A stretch of DNA of 64,000 nt, taken from positions 1 to 64,000 of the forward strand of contig JADNRV010000079.1 in the NCBI GenBank assembly GCA_015499995.1, in the 5' to 3' direction. Under the pieces are notes generated by a model, which searched no databases, was not told where the DNA came from, and was given only the letters and a program-made list of their open reading frames with translations. The stretch is from Flammula alnicola (lineage: Eukaryota > Basidiomycota > Agaricomycetes > Agaricales > Strophariaceae). Below are positions 11,334 through 21,462 of this stretch, piece after piece. Position 1 is the first letter of the stretch. Each line of letters opens with the position of its first letter. Both the position numbers and the translations under genes were made by a program.

Positions 11334-12274
11334 TTTAGGCCCCCCCTTGCGGGGAGACCGATTGGAGGGGGCTCATCGAGTCCCTGCCCCCCAACATTGC
11401 CGCTTCAACTTAACCCGAATTGGAACTTATTATGCCCAATCGAGCGACAGTGGATATAGATCTGTCGAGCCAGTACAAGGGGACTATCCGAGTACCGCTA
11501 TGGCTCAGTCTTACCGGGGCGCGACACCCGGCTTAACCTTCCCGTCCCCCGGCAGGTGGTTCGCTTATGCCTTGCGGCGCGGATCCCCAATCCTGTCCAG
11601 AGTCACTGTCTTGCTGAAAGCCCCCTACCCAGCCGTGCAGCCGGGAGCTCGACCTATTATGACTAACGACGGCACTCACTATTCTGTTGCGCCGTGCCGG
11701 GTGCCCTGTCCTAGCCCCTCGAGAGGGGTGGGTATGCGACCGAAACCCGGATCGATGCCGGTGGTCTCCCCAAGGTCGGGTTGTTATCAGACCGATTCCC
11801 GGTTCTTACCGTGCCCTATCCTTTCGGACCCTTTACGGGCTGCTATCCGAGGTGCCGCAAAGCGGCTTTGCACGAGCCTGGCCGACTTACTGACCTATAA
11901 GGCCGAGCGACGATCCCAAATGTACCAGGGTCAACTTACATCAGCATTCCGCGGAATCACTTGGACCCCGGACACTCCCACTGCCCAATGTAGGCCTATG
12001 ACAGTGGTCATTGTGCCCACCCCCTGTAGCGACCATACGGCCCTTGCGCCCTACAGCGAGGAGCGCATGCTCGGCAACAACTGCTGCGCCTCGCAACATG
12101 GCAGATGACTTACGGTACAGCGCTCCCGTGTGCCCCACGTCGCCCAAAGGGGATTACAGTGGGTTGCCGAAGGCCCTCAAAGAACGACAGCACCGACAGC
12201 GTGCCCAACGGCAGACGACTTACATTCCGGCACTGCGGCGAGGAGCCCACGGTCACAAGCTTATGGTACTTGCT
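11334..12274 (-). other. Unassigned body of the chimeric retroelement
   Basis: About 940 bp, GC-rich, with no convincing ORF on the minus strand. It contains GTAAGTTGACCCTGG (near 11930), also seen in variant form in the module at 1-247. Just before the LINE junction it has a hairpin with a C-rich arm, GCAA loop and G-rich arm (about 11340-11365). I could not relate it to rRNA or any known family. Confidence 0.5.
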
Positions 12275-12359
12275 ATGTGCAGGAATCGAACCCACAACCT
12301 CTCGGATGGTGCACAGCCACCCTTAAAGGCAACACAGTAACCGCTAAGCCACCACGCCC
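12275..12359 (-). promoter_or_regulatory. tRNA-like Pol III promoter head of the chimeric element
   Basis: On the minus strand the A box is TGGCTTAGCGG (12341-12351) and the B box is GGTTCGATTCC (12282-12292). Both match the eukaryotic tRNA consensus, at a spacing typical of a tRNA with a long variable arm. The A box begins about 8 nt from the insertion boundary, where Pol III initiation would place the transcript start. The 3' acceptor strand is not complementary to the 5' end, so this is a tRNA-derived promoter and not a tRNA. Confidence 0.75.
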
Positions 12360-12375
12360 CTTCACCCTTTCTGCT
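12360..12375 (+). repeat. Target-site duplication of the chimeric retroelement, right copy
   Basis: CTTCACCCTTTCTGCT, identical to 8967-8982. The LINE endonuclease frame resumes directly beyond it. Confidence 0.9.
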
Positions 12376-12537
12376 CTTCGCAGACGGGGCGGTTCTTATG
12401 TGCCTCCAGGGAGGCTCTTAGATGAATAACACATCATATATATTCGTACATGTGCTAAGTATTACATCGAGGGACACCCCGTCCCTCGCCACATTCCAAC
12501 TCAACACCTGTATCTCATCAAGTGTTTGTGCCTGCAT
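12376..12537 (-). pseudogene. LINE ORF2 start, endonuclease N-terminus with a premature stop
   Basis: ORF2 begins at an ATG (12537-12535) whose A is also the last base of the ORF1 stop (TAATG). The first residues include the SWNVARDG block with the endonuclease Asn. A TAA at 12418-12420 directly precedes the EPPW motif carrying the catalytic Glu; a Gln codon would be expected there. The frame then runs into the chimeric insertion and continues at 8966. Confidence 0.8.
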
Positions 12538-14118
12538 TAAGCTACGTTCTGTGAGTGGAGTGCACAACGTTGAATCCAATATTCACATACCTGGGCATAT
12601 TTGGCATCGATCCAATCGCGATCGTACCGGTTGTTCCAGAAATGACATTTCCTGTCATAGGGTTTATGCGCGCCCTTGCAATTAGGGCAACGCGGGGCAT
12701 GGGGGCACGCCACCCCACCAGGAGTAGGTGGGATCGGTGGAGTTGCCTTGGGATTTCCCTTGCAACACGAGGCGGCGATACAATGTACCTCCTCCTCGTG
12801 CGGCCTGGCGCAGTGAGCGCAGCGGGGCTGGGGAGCCCTGCATACGTTAGATGGATGGCCCCACCTCCAGCAGCGAGTGCAGAGAGGGACACCGGGGTTG
12901 GCGCGTGCCGAGAGAATGCGGTACGCTCTGCCACGGAACATGAAGGTCTTGTCGATAAGAGCCTTCGCGCGGGATCCCGACTGGGAGTCCCAAATGTTGA
13001 TGAACGCCATACAAGTGGTGCTCTTCGGGGAGTTGCGCTTAATCCGAGGCTCAGATTTGAAAGGCGCAAAGATGGAAAGTGGAGAGGCAAGGATTGCCAT
13101 CTTTACTTCGGCTCCTGTGGTAAGGGTCTTACTGGCGAAATCGCCATAAGCAGGTAAGTCGAGTACCCGAAGGTACGACGTGGAAGCTGGGAGACTGACC
13201 GTCACCTTGACAGTGTCAGACTCCGGAAGGATTCTATGCACCCACCCTCGAGCGATCTCGAGATCGCTCTGAGTGGACACAAGGGACGTGGCAAGAGAGA
13301 TGCCATCATAAGCGTGCGAGGCAGACAGTACCCGATTGGTGCTGCTGCGATGAAGCTGGCCCCACCTTGCTCGTGGGGGCTCTACCCTTCCCTTTATCTG
13401 GACGAGGAGGAGAAGGGCATGAGGTGGTGTCAGTCTCCATGGCAGATGACTCCGCATCACTAGAATGAGGGTCGATCTGGGCAAAGGGGACGGTGTTGGG
13501 CTGCATGACAGTGTCATCCAGCGGTGAGATAGTTTCCTTGATGAGATACCCCAAGGAAAGGTCGTCGTCTCCGACGGTGGATGCGATGACTTCGGTCCAT
13601 CCAGTAGATTCTGCTGCAGATACCAGAGAGGCAATTGCAGTGGCGAGTTCGGTAGCGGGGCGATGAGGAGCCTTGTCAGATGAATCAGGGTGTCCCCTCA
13701 TCCATGCTGCAATGACCCTAGCGCTCCGGTCGAGGCTGTCGACATCAAGAGAGAGATCCCCTTCCAGGGCAAGCTCTGTCATCGATTGAGATGAAGGGGG
13801 AGGGGTTTCCTCATAGTCGAGAACAACATCCTCATCCCTGGTGTAGTGAGACAGATCCTGCTGAGGCAGGCCCGCCGTGGTAAAGACAGGAGTGCGTTCG
13901 CGCTCACTGACTGGGGTTCTCTCCCTCTGTTGCTGAGGGACAGTGGATGAGTACATCTGCCTCTGGGGAGAGGGAGATGCAGGGGTAGAGGCCTCCGCCG
14001 CCGCCGAAGCAGACGACGAGCCAGTTCCAAGAGTGCGCCTAGGCGCAAAGCCAGGCAATCTCTCTGATGCGCGAGATCCGCTGGGCGGATCGCCACCAGA
14101 GCCAGACTTGGGGGGCAT
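12537..14118 (-). pseudogene. LINE ORF1, gag-like nucleic-acid-binding protein, frameshifted
   Basis: The start is chosen at MPPKSGSGG (14118). The N-terminal half is Ser/Pro/Glu-rich and low in complexity. The C-terminal half carries three zinc-knuckle-like clusters: one perfect CX2CX4HX4C (CTRCWRWGHPSNVC) and two variants (CAHC...HC and CPNCKGAH...C). One frameshift in about 13310-13340 separates the halves. Such proteins coat the LINE RNA. The stop TAA overlaps the ORF2 ATG by one base. Confidence 0.8.
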
Positions 14119-14149
14119 TAATGTATTATCTGTCGATTGGTAAAGTAGC

Positions 14150-14433
14150 GCTCAGGAGCGCTCAACGAGGAGGAGCTGTGAGGGACGATGTTGGTGTTGC
14201 TGAAGTTGTTTCCCACGGTCGCACGAAGTGGTTACCGAATAAGGAGGAGATACTGCAACACCAAGTAAGAACTCAGTGGGTCTGAGATCATGGCATTTGA
14301 AGTGCTGAGCAAGTTGCTTGACCGCATTGTCAATAGCTGCAGTGGACTTGGATGCAAAGGTAATGTCATCAATGTAAATGGGCACAAAGATCTTGACCTG
14401 CCCATTAGAGTAGATATAGACAAGCCCATCTCA
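14150..14433 (-). pseudogene. Ty1/copia reverse transcriptase fragment (continuation, inverted)
   Basis: On the minus strand this reads GLVYIYSNGQVKIF and then PIYIDDITFAS, the copia RT active-site block, followed by LAQHFKC and TEFLLGV. It directly continues the fragment at 967-1098 but on the opposite strand, with the LINE target duplication at the seam. Frameshifts and divergence make it a relic. Confidence 0.8.
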
Positions 14434-14447
14434 GTGAGAGCAGCATG
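14434..14447 (-). repeat. LINE target-site duplication, right copy (inverted)
   Basis: The reverse complement of this 14-mer is CATGCTGCTCTCAC, matching 1085-1098. It lies between the copia relic and the truncated 5' end of the plus-strand LINE. Confidence 0.75.
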
Positions 14448-15851
14448 TTGTGGTACTTCCGCAAAGGCCGTGACAAGGGCCTTATTGCTCAGCTCACCAA
14501 TGTTCAGCATAAAGCTGGGCTCTGGATTACTGGGTGCTTGCGCACCTCTCCCTCGCATGGCGTCGAGGCCCTTGCCAGCCTTCTGCCCATGCATTTACTT
14601 TTGGATAGGTTGAACTCTCAGGCAATTGCTCGGATTTCTCTCTTGTCTGACACCCATCCGGTCTGGTCATTCATGGCTGGGCCCTTACTTAAAAAAGGCA
14701 CTCCTCATAGGATGGCTATGGAGAATATGACCGAGCGTCACCGTGACAAGGTGCGCGGCGGACTTGTGGGCAATGCATTGTTCCACCCCGCTGGTCTGGA
14801 GGAACTGGAGCCTTTTACTCCAGACGCCAGACCTGGATATCGTCTCATGGATCGGCACGCAAGCCGGTTTACATGGATGGCTAAACCCCGCATCAGCAGG
14901 GCTGAAGACCCTGATGCTGCGTGGAAAATCGTGCTGGATAAACTCATCGAAAAGTGTGACGATGAGCCAGGAACCGCATATGCCGGTGTCGACGGCTCGG
15001 TCCCCTCGGGGCCCTGGCAAGCCGCCAACGGCATTGTCATCAAACGGCAGGGTGCTCTGGTGTTGGCCAGATGTCACTCTTCCGGTCGAGCTATTAGCAC
15101 TGACGCTGAGCTCGATGCCATCTCGGTGGCCGTCTCTGCAATGGTAGCATTTGGAGATGTCACCAGGATAGTTATCTTCACGGATTTGATGCATGCTGCT
15201 CGAATGGCCGTTGATCCTTCCCCGCACTCTCATCAGGGCTCGTCTCTGATAGTGTGTTGGACACTCGAACGATGGTTCCAGGGTGGTGGCAACCGTAAAG
15301 TCGTTTTTGCAGAGTCTCCCTCTGATATGGAGTGGAGCGTTCATCAAGAGGCTCACGACCTCGTTCGGGGGTTTCCTGGCATACCTGTTATGCCGAATAC
15401 CCCTCTATCTGTTGCCTGGCTAAAAAACAAAGCCGACACTGTAGCTCGGGGTGCCTGGTCGACAGAGGTCGACGAGGTTCCCAACTTACTTGGCTCCAAC
15501 TTCTTGGAGTTAGAGGATCTAAAGGGTAATCCTCTCCGTCCGACCCCTGTTCGTGGCGGGCCGTGGCTTGAAGTGGGCAGCCGCAACTCTCAGTTGTTCG
15601 CCCGCATGTGCCGTGTCATCACGAATCATGCTCCGATCGGCTCGTATTACGAGCGGTTCAAAATCGACGACCCATTGGCTCTTGGGTGCATGTGTGGGGT
15701 TTATCCTCAGACGCGCGCCCATTTATTTAAGTGCAAGAAGTTGCACATGCTACCTCACAGGACCCCACACCTAGTGTGGGGTCTTGAGAAATTTTTGAGC
15801 GACAACCCTAGTGCGTTTGCGTTCAACTGGCCCCAAGCCGGAGTCGGATGA
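14448..15851 (+). pseudogene. LINE ORF2 fragment (RT end and RNase H)
   Basis: Open for about 465 codons. It contains the RNase H Asp of GVDGS, the DAELDA Glu and the FTD Asp, plus the C-terminal CMCG-H-C tail. It lacks endonuclease and RT active sites. It forms an inverted repeat with the LINE on the left. Confidence 0.85.
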
Positions 15852-16026
15852 GGGACTCTGGATGGGGGGTAATCCTGGGTGCGGTTGGGGCCTTGGCCCA
15901 AGACCTAGTGCCCGCAGGTGTTTCTAGGTTGGTGCGATAAATCCCGCGAGGGCCGCAGCCATGTTCATTGCATGGCTTCGCTTGTGACTCTCTGAGTCTA
16001 TGGCACACACCGTCTGGAGGACCTGC
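14448..16026 (+). mobile_element. 5'-truncated LINE fragment, nearly identical to 1810-3210
   Basis: It starts abruptly in the RT thumb region (CGCAAAGGCCG), runs through RNase H to the ORF2 stop at 15851, then about 175 bp of 3' UTR cut off by TIR element 3. The coding part matches the minus-strand LINE 1810-3210 almost base for base, including the shared Leu in the RNase H FTDLMHA block where the chimera has Ser. That implies very recent origin or gene conversion between the two inverted copies. Confidence 0.85.
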
Positions 16027-17059
16027 CAGTACTTTGCTGTGCCCCACCTATTCCGGTTGGAATGACTGGAATCCAGTGGAATAGACTGGATTCCAGTGGA
16101 ATGAAACTGGAATGGACTGGAATAGGACCAAAATCCACTGGAATGGACGGGAATACATTGTATTTTGTTTAATTTAGATGTCACATGTCACAGGCCTTTG
16201 AATTTGTCAAAAAAGTCACACCACTCCTGTATCCCAGGCTCTTTGTCCAAAAACCACCCCACAAAATCCAAATCTAAATATAGAAATTTAGAGTGAAATC
16301 ATCTAAAATAGGTTGTGAAAACCACAGGGTCCACCCTAATCTGGCAGGTGTCTGAAACCAAAAATTCAGGCACAGGGGTCACATGTCACATATGTGTGAC
16401 ATGTGCAAATTGACTCCTTTATATGCCTTATTTGTCTATTTGAGATACATATGTTATGTGACTGACATGTGAGTGATTCAGGATCAATAAGGTACCATCA
16501 GATTTAGCATTTTGAGGAGATTCTAAATATATCTATATTCTGTGTCCCAGACAGGCAATATTACCATATTTGGGCTGTTTTGAGGACCGTGGGAATTTTA
16601 TGCCTAAAAAGGTAATTATAGCACCTGCTGTGAAAGCTGTGTACCTTTAGAAATCATGTGATCTGCTGCTCTCGTTGATGAGAAAACTGCAAAAAACTCG
16701 ACCAAACCCAAGTCTTTTCAAAATCACCTAATCCAAATATTAAATTTTCTAATTGGGAATATGTCTTGGCACACTATCCAATTTTATTTCAATACCACAG
16801 ACAGGTACTGATGTCTATTTCTATATATAGACATCAGAAATCACCAAATCATAATGCATTTCTATTCCATTCCAGTGGAATATCTGGTTGTTCCATTCCA
16901 GCCATTCCACTCCTGTTGCATTCCAGTCAACATTCCAGTGGAATCTCGGAATTTGCCCCTTTTTCAAAAAAATTCAGAAATTTGGCAGGAGATTCCACCG
17001 GAATGGCCCTATATTCCACCGGATTCCGGTAGGAATAGGGGGAGCACAGCAAAGACCTC
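16027..17059. mobile_element. TIR element 3, non-autonomous, with GGAAT subterminal arrays
   Basis: The left end is CAGTACTTTGCTGTGCCCC and the right end, reverse-complemented, is GAGGTCTTTGCTGTGCTCC, followed on both sides by CCTATTCC and repeats built on GGAATGGACTGGAAT. The terminal CAGTACTTT/GAGGTCTTT pair is the same as in TIR elements 1 and 2, although the subterminal word differs. No target duplication is seen: the left flank is LINE 3' UTR and the right flank is the leader of the Ty3 element. The AT-rich core has no ORF. Confidence 0.8.
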
Positions 17060-17106
17060 CATTTATCTCTCAGCCGCTGCCTTACGACAGAACGGAGAAT
17101 TCTTCA

Positions 17107-20100
17107 ATGGATGATCTGCCCTGCTTACACGTCTCGGACTATGGCATTATCGCGGATCACTCACCCTATAACGACATCGATCCAGACACCGCAGAAGGAC
17201 AGATTGTAGATACCTTGGACAAGGCCAGCGTAAGCACAATCCACCCAATTCCACAACAACTAGCTAACGTGACACGGGTTATCGTTCAGGAGGGAGAGCT
17301 CACCTCACCGAGCAATGCTGCTGCCCATAAGGTTGCCCGCACCACCGCAGACAGACCCTTCGCTGCCTGCTCCATCAACAACTATTCCTTCACTGTCTAC
17401 TCCATTGAAGCTCCTCCTCTCACTGCCAGCTTCCTCGACCCTCGCTCGTCTCCTTCGAATACTACCACAGACTCAACAGAGGTCCACACCCTACACATTT
17501 GTACCTCGTATTTTGACTCAACCATGGAATGCTCGCTTCATAGCGACATTGATTCTGATACCGCGGAAGGACACATAATGGGAATAGCCCAGGTACGCAT
17601 GATGCAATCGCTGCTACATCCATTATCTAATGATAATGGGACTATCATTCAGCACAAAAATTCCGCACTGCAGCCTAGTACCACTGCTCAAGAGAATGCA
17701 CGACCCACGGAAGGACCAACTTTGGCACAAGCTGAGGTATGTTCGACGATATCAATTTCACGGCAACCAGCTGATGATAAGATCATTCATCAGGCAGAGT
17801 CTGCATCACAGCTCAGCGTGGCTACCCTAGAAACTGCGCGCGCTGTGCTAGAAAGCCTATTCGGCCCACGATCCATTGCTTCTCGCCCTCGACGACTGCT
17901 TCCAACTCGATTCCCCCTGAATAGACCTCCTACACCTCCCATTCATTGTGCACCAATGCCGAATCCACGAATTAAGCCCCCTCGTGTGTTTACGTTGGAG
18001 CCACCCATATATCCTACTCGTGCATCTATGCTAGAGTTACTGTTGTCATCGTCTCTCCTACAAACACCACTGTCATCTAAGTCTCGTGCATATGCCCTTT
18101 CATCAATTGATGAATTCAGCATTGAACTCTTGCAACCAGAGTCCGTCGAGTCGTCATCGATGCACCTTGACTCGCCTTACATCCCCACCTCCAATATATG
18201 TTCTGTTCTTGCATTGACCATTCACCCCTCTGAGTCTCCCTCTTTCACGTCCTCTATGCCATCATCTCCCTTGAGCAACCAGGATAACACTGCTGGAGCT
18301 TTTGTCACGTCCTCTATGTCATCCTCTCCATTGAGCAACCAGGGTAACACCGCTGAAGCTTCTGTCAAGTTGGAGGAATCTATGTCGCCATCTCTTTCGA
18401 GTCATATGAGTGAAACCCCTCAAGTTCTTACCCTCACTCAAAGTGCGATAGCACTACCTGATATACAGGAGATCCTTAGGTCCAGTACATTACAAAAGCC
18501 TGTCTCTAATGATAGTGACTCACCAAATATACCTAAAGCTTCCCCTTTGCTACTGTCTACCCCAATAAACAAGGCGAAGCATCTTCTTGACATGCCACCT
18601 GGTCTAGCACCACCTAAGTGCCTCTGTCTTCACAACGCTATTCCGGCTACACCTTATACGTTCGATATTTGACCTCCAGCTCCCTATATACTAGCTTATG
18701 GCCCCTTCACTCCAATCGAAACTGGTTATCCACATTCCCTTCCCTTAACTCATGACTATTGTGTATTCATGATGCATGCTGTCAGTGTCGACCCTCACCA
18801 CTGATTTGCATATGGAAACCATAGCCTTTTCAACCATGCACCTCTTATCATCACCCTTCCATCCTTATCCAATAACGACCTTTACTTCCCACTCCCTTCT
18901 ATGCAACTTGAGTTCATTGAAGATGTTATATCTCTTCTCAGAGGCCAACATTCCCAATGCGATGGTCTTCTTATCCCCCACGAACTTTTGACGTATCAGA
19001 TGAAGTTCACTGTCAACAAAAATGCTGACCCTGTCTACCGATTCCCTCTTATCGAAAGCCTGTTCGCTCTTGCTGTGTTCTGGTTTGCAGAAGAACACTT
19101 CCCTGACTCAGACTCGGATGAACCTTCACATTTGCATTACTTGCAGCGACAACCTGTTTATGATAACACCAGCTCAGACATGGACAACTTTCTCGACTCA
19201 GACTCTGATTCGTGCTGGGACAGTCTTTCTACTTCGGAAACCCTCTCGAGCTCATCCTCTGATTCTCCAAAGCTTTCGCTATTAGAGCTGGAGTTTAAGG
19301 ATGGAAAGGCACCTGTTGGACTATTGTTCAATGAGTATGTTACAGTATCTCCTTCTGATACTCAAGCTAATCTATCTCGACCTCCTTCTAGCAACCCGAT
19401 TGTTGCAATCAAGTCTGAATCTCCACCTCCATCCCTTGATTATCCCTATAATTCTGATACCTTTGCTGAGCATGAAGGTCATTCACTTGTCATTGGCATC
19501 ATCACTTATAGACCCTTCCCCCTCGTACCAACCTCCGAATCCTACTCTTCATCCCAACTACTCTTAGCTCACACCTATCGTGCACATTTCATATCTACGG
19601 ATGAACTTGACGCTCGAGAAAACTTCATTTACGAAGGCGCTGATAGTCTCACATACCAACAAGACTTCAATCTCGATCTTCCTGCTCCTCTCAAAGACCC
19701 CTTACCTGACGACTTCACGCTTTTCATCCAATGTTTTGAACAATATCTTCAGGAATATTTGCCAGAGAAATACGGGATTGAGCTACCACTTTCGGTTCTT
19801 GATGACCGAGAACTCTGTGGATACGACCAGACTGGAGAGCCTCTATACTGCTTCAAGGGTGCTGAGAAGCTTATCGCTACTGCTGTGTCTAGAATTCGAA
19901 GCAAGAAGCTTCATCGTCGCTTGCCCACCACCCCTCCTGATTACGGAGACCTCAGCTACCTGCTTATCAACCACAAAAACGATGTCGAGTTTGTTCCACC
20001 ACAAATCCCTTACCACCGAGTCATCTTCTCTGATGATGAATCACGAGACGAACGTGACGATGACAGTACCTTTTATTACTGCAGAATGCTTGGTCGCTGT

Positions 20101-20745
20101 GAGGCTTTTGCTTCCACTACCATTGGCCTTCTCTTTATGACCCTCTCGTTAACCTGGCCTCTACCACGTTTGAACTTTTCCTACTCCATGCCCATCCCCG
20201 ATCTAAGAGACTCCCAGACGAACCAACATCTGACTGGGACAGCCTTCTTTTCCCTGGAAATTCCATGAAGTCTTTCCAGACCACACTCCGACTTCGCTAT
20301 TGGAGAGCGTTAATGCCACTGACAAGAAATCTCCCAACCTCTGGGCTCATCGAATTCGACATCTGCTTTCCTGTCGCAAATCTCTTGGTCTCCTTCTTAA
20401 CAGCATTGAAGATATATTCATATGCATGGGATTTCCCCGTGGACTTCGAGACTACATGTTACATCGATCCCTCAATACCTGTCTCGATTTTACCCATTCC
20501 TATATCCTCCAAACATTTGAAGCCCATTATCTTACCGCTGCATACGAATTCTTTCTTCTTGAACATGACTCCACAATTGCTCGCTACATACTCAACATTC
20601 TCCATATGTTCTTTCCTCATCCCTTTTATCTCGCCTCTGTCGTGGAGAATATCGTGTCGTCATTGATCCTCCCAATGAGTCGATCTCGATCCTCGAATCT
20701 GATGAGGAGCTCGACAGAGATGTCGAAATGTACCAAATGGATTGA
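17107..20745 (+). pseudogene. Very long gag-like region of the Ty3 element
   Basis: One frame runs from the ATG at 17107 to 20268 with TGA stops at about 18670 and 18805. A +1 shift then continues to a stop at about 20745. The predicted product would be about 1200 residues. The N-terminal 600 or so are Ser/Pro/Thr-rich, with an internal direct repeat around SSPLSNQDNTAGA and SSPLSNQGNTAEA. The C-terminal part has an alpha-helical, gag-like composition (LWAHRIRHLLSCRKSLGLLL), ending in an acidic ISILESDEELDRDVEMYQMD tail. No zinc knuckle or protease motif is visible. Assignment as gag rests on position only. Confidence 0.55.
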
Positions 20746-21462
20746 TACGTTGATCGGTATGTCTGAAATCTTTCAATCAGATATCAGAAACTTATCCAGT
20801 ATCAGTTTCCTTTACCAGATGCCTTCTTTTCTCACTCGATATCTTCCTTTCTTGCCTTTCTCTTACCCTCTATGCCTTTTCCCTTGAAACTAGAATCCTA
20901 TGTCTATCCTCTCTACTCTGATTATCGAATTCTATCCTTTACCTCTAACTCTTTTTCATATGATCCCTTTTACCTAGATTTCTTTAACGCTTGGCCGTAC
21001 ATTTCCAGTTTTAAACCTATGTTTCAAATCTATCCTTTTAACTTTAGCTTGTTACAAATATGGACACTTATGTTGATTACGGATCACAACCTACTAGATA
21101 TGTTGAGAATCCATCTTTTACTTCTGACTTTGATTCTAAATTAAGTCTTAAGTCTTTGGAAAGTCCTATTAAGCCAGAGCATGATCAAATGAAATTATCA
21201 ACCTTAACTAATCATTTAATCATGTTCCCTGCGGATGCTGAATCAAAACTTAATTATTACGACTTAAACTCTATCATGTTCCCTGCGCGCCTCCCAAATT
21301 ATTCCTTCATTCCAATTTAATATCTTCACCACCAGACATTAAACTATCATCCCTTCCTCAAACTCATGCTACTTTGAATACACTGGAAAAGAGAGAAGAA
21401 ACTCGCAGGATTAACTACCCATCAAATTATCTAATTCAAGTTCTCCATCCAAAAAGGAAGAA
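20746..21462 (+). other. AT-rich spacer between gag-like region and pol
   Basis: About 700 bp with only short unrelated frames. It contains two copies of CATGTTCCCTGCG (near 21222 and 21276), a word close to TGTTCCCTGCGGATGT just before the 3' LTR. No protease was found. Confidence 0.4.

Larger units (their letters stand above)
8983..12359 (-). mobile_element. Complete chimeric retroelement: tRNA-like head, unknown body, LINE 3' half
   Basis: A perfect 16-bp target duplication encloses 3377 bp inserted as a single unit. On the minus strand it starts exactly at a tRNA-like head with A and B boxes (12359-12275), continues through about 940 bp of unassigned sequence ending in a GCAA hairpin, then switches at about 11333 to LINE ORF2 (mid-RT to RNase H), the LINE 3' UTR and a poly(A) tail (T-run 8983 to about 9008). 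The layout is that of a SINE, with a Pol III promoter at the 5' end and a partner-LINE 3' end, but it is about ten times longer and carries half of a reverse transcriptase. Confidence 0.8.
1099..14150 (-). mobile_element. Full-length APE-type LINE (Tad/I-like), split by three nested insertions
   Basis: Reading the minus strand: short 5' UTR, ORF1 (14118-12537), ORF2 with endonuclease, reverse transcriptase and RNase H (12537 down to 1810), a ~700-bp 3' UTR and a poly(A) tail (T-run at 1099-1115). Three insertions with target duplications interrupt it: the chimeric retroelement 8983-12359, TIR element 2 at 5959-8275 and TIR element 1 at 4523-5649. Without them the LINE is about 6.2 kb. The EN-RT-RNase H order and the CCHC knuckles in ORF1 fit the Tad/I group of fungal LINEs. 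This copy is dead: it has the insertions, an ORF1 frameshift and a stop in the endonuclease. The distal 3' part probably derives from a different copy through recombination. Confidence 0.85.

Noticed and set aside
11296..12108. 270-codon plus-strand frame in the chimera body
   Set aside because: Antisense to the retroelement, no recognisable domain, composition only.
12275..12359. A functional tRNA gene
   Set aside because: A and B boxes are good, but the acceptor strand does not pair and it sits exactly at the 5' end of an inserted retroelement.
13953..14143. Plus-strand frames opposite LINE ORF1
   Set aside because: Shadow frames of the Ser/Pro-rich ORF1.
14685..15356. 223-codon minus-strand frame, and its twin on plus at 2305-2976
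   Set aside because: Antisense shadows of the LINE RNase H coding sequence. They appear identically in both copies because the sense strand does.
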